Source: Chondrosia reniformis (Eukaryota > Porifera > Demospongiae > Chondrillida > Chondrillidae). From it: a DNA stretch of 64,000 nt. Under the pieces are notes generated by a model that had not been told where the DNA came from, made no database searches, and saw nothing but the letters and a program-made list of their open reading frames with translations. Location: NCBI GenBank assembly GCA_947172415.1, contig OX359197.1, forward strand, positions 5,147,673 through 5,211,672, read 5' to 3'. A program made the position numbers and the translations under genes. Shown piece after piece: positions 46,232 through 64,000 of this stretch; position 1 is the stretch's first letter; each line of letters starts with the position of its first letter.

Positions 46232-48552
46232 ATGGCGGACAAGCTAACGCCTACGTTTACTGAACTTGAAGCATTTAGCCTTGGAAATGATGCAAACAAG
46301 AAGCGATATGACACTTTAATAACAAATTTTGAGGAACAATTCAAACTCCAACCTCACTATGTGGTGAGAGCCCCTGGTAGGGTTAATTTGATCGGAGAGC
46401 ATATAGACTATTGTGGTTACGGCGTGCTACCGATGGCACTATCGCAAGATGTGGCAATGGCGCTAGCAATCGATGAAGATTCTTCGAATATGGTGCTTGT
46501 TAACACGGAAGCTTCCTACCAGCCTAATGAAGTCACTGTTAATCTGAATGATTTCTCGATTGAAGGCACCCAATGGTACGAGTATATCTTGTGTGGTATC
46601 AAGGGAGTGATGGAAGAGAAGGGACTAGAGAAATCCAAGGGAGTGAAGATACTGTTGAATGGTAATATTCCACCCAGTGCAGGTGAGAATACATTAGCAT
46701 TTTTAATTCCTCCATGTTATAGGGTGTATGTAGCACCATAGTAGAGATACTACAGTAGCTGTGCTATATGCATCAGTTCATATTATATATATATATGAAA
46801 AATCTAATATACCATTTTCCTACATGCTATATGCCTATTCTGTAAAAAGAGCCTATAGGGGAACTAAACCTAAAGAGAGCTTTAGATGATAACTATAGAC
46901 AAAAGTAGGACATATTACGTAAGTCTACCCTTAGGTCTTCTAGTAGTAACATTTCTTTGGAGGTGGGGTAACACAATATGGGGTAACACAAGACAGTCCT
47001 TAAGCATACTAGCTACTTTTTGCTTATACTTGATTCTAACTAGAGGCTGCCGGGATAGGAAGGTTTTAAAGGTTGATTTTAGCTTAAAGTATTTGTAACC
47101 CTGCTTAATAAGCCTATTGCATAACTGCAAACTTTTAGCCTGAAAACTGGAGAAGTCACTACATATTCTGGAATATCTAATTAGTTGTGAAATAAAGACG
47201 CCATATAATTTTAATGTCCACTTGAACCTAGGGACTCATTCACTGATTTGCTATATATCCAATAAAAGTAAAACTATTCCTGGTACTATAGAGGTGTAGT
47301 AAATTTATTATTGTATGTATAAGTGAATATATTACATACTTTATAATTTACAAGAAATTGCTAATAGATATAGTCATCAAATTTAACATAATCATAATAC
47401 GTATATAATATAGTCTTGGTTTGGATATTGTTACATTACGTAACTGCACATAAATAATCTAACACACCATATTTCTTACATGCTACATCTACTTTTAGAA
47501 TAAAGGATTATAGGGAACTAAACCTAGTGAGAGCTTTGGATGAGGATACAAGAGTGTTCTCCATCTGCTTATCTTCTTCTCCATGTACAGGTCTGTCAAG
47601 CTCCTCGGCACTGGTGTGCTGTGCTGCACTGATGACTACTGTTGTGAATGGGCTGAACATCTCAAAGTCAAAGTTGGCAGACATCTGTGCCAAATGTGAG
47701 CGCTACATTGGTACACAGGGTGGGGGGATGGACCAAGCTATCTCCTTTCTGGCTGAGGAGGGACAGGCAAAGTACATCCAGTTTGATCCCCTTCGCACCA
47801 CAAATGTCCCCCTGCCCCTTGGAGCCACATTTGTGGTTGCAAACACTTTGAAACAAGCCAATAAGGCTGCAACTGCCCACTTCAATGAGAGGGTTGTGGA
47901 GTGTCGCTTGGCAGCCAAAGTTATCATAAAGGCAAAGGGAAAAGATTGGAGTGAATGCAGAACCTTGGGACAAGCTCAGAATATTCTTGAATGCCAATTG
48001 GAAGATATGGATCAAGTTGTCAAGGATGTCCTTCATGAGGCTGCGTACTCCAAGTCTGAACTGTGTGAGCTCTTCCAGATCTCTGAGGAGGAGCTGCTTG
48101 AAATGTGCATGAGCAAGAATACTCACCACATGCAGACCTTCAAGTTGTACCAGCGAGCATTGCATGTGTACCAGGAGGCACTGAATGTTATCCAGTTCCA
48201 TCGTGCAGCTACTTCTGGAGGCAGTCCAGAAGCAGTTCTGAGGGAGCTGGGTAGACTGATGAATGCCAGTCATAAGAGCTGCAACACCCTGTACGAGTGT
48301 AGTTCGGCTGAGCTGAACCAGATGGTGGAGGTCTGTCTGGAGAAGGGTGCCTATGGCTCTCGCATGACGGGGGCAGGATGGGGTGGATGCACAGTGTCCC
48401 TGATACCACAGTCTTCAGTTGAGCTCTTTGTAAAGGACCTGAAGGAATGCAGCTACTACACTGGAGATCCTGATAGAAAAGCGCAAGTTGACAGCGCTGT
48501 CTTTGCCAGCCCACCTGGTGGTGGCGTGGCCATCCTTACATTCTCCCTTTAG
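46232..48552 (+). CDS. GALK2: N-acetylgalactosamine kinase (GHMP family)
   Basis: Two exons, 46232-46682 and 47591-48552, giving 470 aa (human GALK2 is ~458). GALK2 phosphorylates GalNAc, and less well galactose, at the anomeric position with ATP, in the cytosol. All three GHMP motifs are present: the galactokinase signature PGRVNLIGEHIDYCGYGVLP (~res 50), the ATP-binding PPSAGLSSSSALV spanning the splice junction, and C-terminal MTGAGWGGCTVSLIP. GTQGGGMDQAISFLAEEG supplies the catalytic Asp region. Text such as CAKCERYIGTQGGGMDQAIS and KLYQRALHVYQEAL is closer to GALK2 than GALK1 as I know them. I start at the ATG in AAAATGGCGGAC; an in-frame ATG 17 codons upstream is less likely. The intron holds two family-S elements, one ending just before the acceptor. 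Confidence 0.95.
46797..46890 (+). mobile_element. Family S dispersed element
   Basis: AAATCTAATATACCATTTTC, CTATTCTGTAAAAAGAGCCT and AGAGAGCTTTAGATGAT in order. In the GALK2 intron. Confidence 0.65.
47456..47590 (+). mobile_element. Family S element abutting GALK2 acceptor
   Basis: TAATCTAACACACCATATTT, TATAGGGAACTAAACCTAGT and GAGCTTTGGATGAGGATACA, then TCTTCTTCTCCATGTACAG. The element runs into the polypyrimidine tract and the AG of the GALK2 acceptor at 47589-47590, so part of the 3' splice site appears to come from the element. Confidence 0.6.
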
Positions 48553-49028
48553 CAACATCAACCTATTTTGAAAAGAATAGCTTTTGTTTTGATAGTTTAT
48601 AATGACATTCATTGCAAATACCTGGTGTTTGTGTGGCTTCACATTGAAAGATGGCGAGTCAACCGGGGTTTGTTCACTCGTCTGATCGCCATGTAACGAC
48701 TTTGCAGTAAGTGCGATACCTTTAGTTTGATAGTACTCCTGTACCACGGTCAATTGAACAAATAAAACGTTTACTTTGCGAGGAGCCATTTCCCGCCAAA
48801 GAATACCATTAGTGGAATCACTGCGGTGCGCAGATCCACGTGGTCGCCTTGTTTACTACCTCAAGGCTGTTTTTCGCTTTGAATATTTTACCCTTGACAC
48901 TCCCGTCCCCACTAAGGCTCTTATTTGGGCTTTTAGTTAGCCTAAAAGGATTGTGTAGTTATTTGATACTGAACGAATTGAGTGTGTCCACCCTTACCTT
49001 CAGGACGGAGAACACCGTGGCAGGTCTG
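48553..49028. other. Spacer GALK2 / SIN3 with candidate poly(A) signal
   Basis: 476 bp. AATAAA at 48760-48765 could end the GALK2 transcript. A minus-strand ATG at 48789 opens a frame running back into GALK2, and a plus ATG at 48651 is followed by a GTAAGT donor at 48707; either could be a small exon, but neither encodes anything I recognise. The SIN3 promoter and 5' UTR must lie here. Confidence 0.45.
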
Positions 49029-63644
<14,616 letters not shown>

Positions 63645-64000
63645 ATACAAATAATCTAACACACCATTTTTCTCGAGTGCAGCCTAGTCACCATTTGTCT
63701 TATATGCTATGTACATCTATTTTGAATGAATGCCTAAATTAACTAGATTAATTGTCTGACCACATTTGTTCACATGTAATAGGAACTCCAATCACTTCAC
63801 ATATGAACTAGTACTTGATATTAATTGTGCAACATTACAGATTGATTCTCTGTAATTGACAGTCATTAAGTCTGAATTCTGAGAACTATGGGCTAGTTTG
63901 TTTCAATCAACAGCTAAAATTATGCAATCACTCAATGGGAACTTCAGATCATTGTCTAGCTGTTTGCCTTTATTGATGAATAAGACTACTACTGTAGGTT
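63645..64000. other. Sequence downstream of SIN3
   Basis: A family-S 5' fragment (AATAATCTAACACACCATTT, ~63650-63675) begins almost directly after the SIN3 stop codon. The rest is AT-rich with no gene seen. It may be SIN3 3' UTR, or an intron if the gene continues. Confidence 0.5.

Noticed and set aside
47668-48273. 201-aa minus-strand ORF
   Set aside because: Antisense shadow of the GALK2 second exon.

Overview
The window reads as animal nuclear DNA, most likely from a sponge (demosponge-like). It is AT-rich and dense in introns. It carries animal-type genes: TBC1D32/broad-minded, an adhesion GPCR with a GPS cleavage motif, GALK2 and the co-repressor SIN3. It also holds a large intronless membrane-protein family of a kind I associate with sponges and other early animals, and is littered with small non-autonomous DNA elements. 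The phylum is my inference; the gene identities come from translated exons. All recognised genes lie on the + strand.

Layout. 1-9439: the last ~10 exons of TBC1D32, with three minisatellites and a fold-back element in its introns. 9440-11525: intergenic. 11526-14290: a seven-exon ankyrin-repeat/coiled-coil gene. About 14499-31206: a head-to-tail segmental duplication. Each unit carries one intronless ~1,280-codon gene for a secreted-ectodomain, multi-pass membrane protein. The first copy (17821-21658) is broken by a 4-bp tandem duplication; the second (27204-31043) is intact. The second unit also holds a ~1.97-kb segment that the first lacks. 31491-32521: an intronless 7TM protein with one apparent frameshift. 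33094-45909: a 26-exon adhesion GPCR with a NIDO-Ig-FN3x3-HormR-like-GAIN/GPS-7TM layout. 46232-48552: two-exon GALK2 (N-acetylgalactosamine kinase). 49029-63644: a 28-exon SIN3 gene. Exon phases sum to whole codon numbers for the adhesion GPCR (1,448 aa), GALK2 (470 aa), SIN3 (1,043 aa) and the ankyrin gene (389 aa), which supports these splice models.

Functionally the window does not look like one pathway. It combines housekeeping or conserved genes (ciliary/Hedgehog TBC1D32, GALK2, SIN3) with a central cell-surface block of about 31 kb (tandem ectodomain-multi-TM proteins, a 7TM protein and an adhesion GPCR) that looks like fast-evolving receptor territory. The most interesting signals are the adhesion GPCR's domain combination, the local hypervariability between the two tandem membrane proteins, and a perfect 176-bp-arm palindrome in a GPCR intron.
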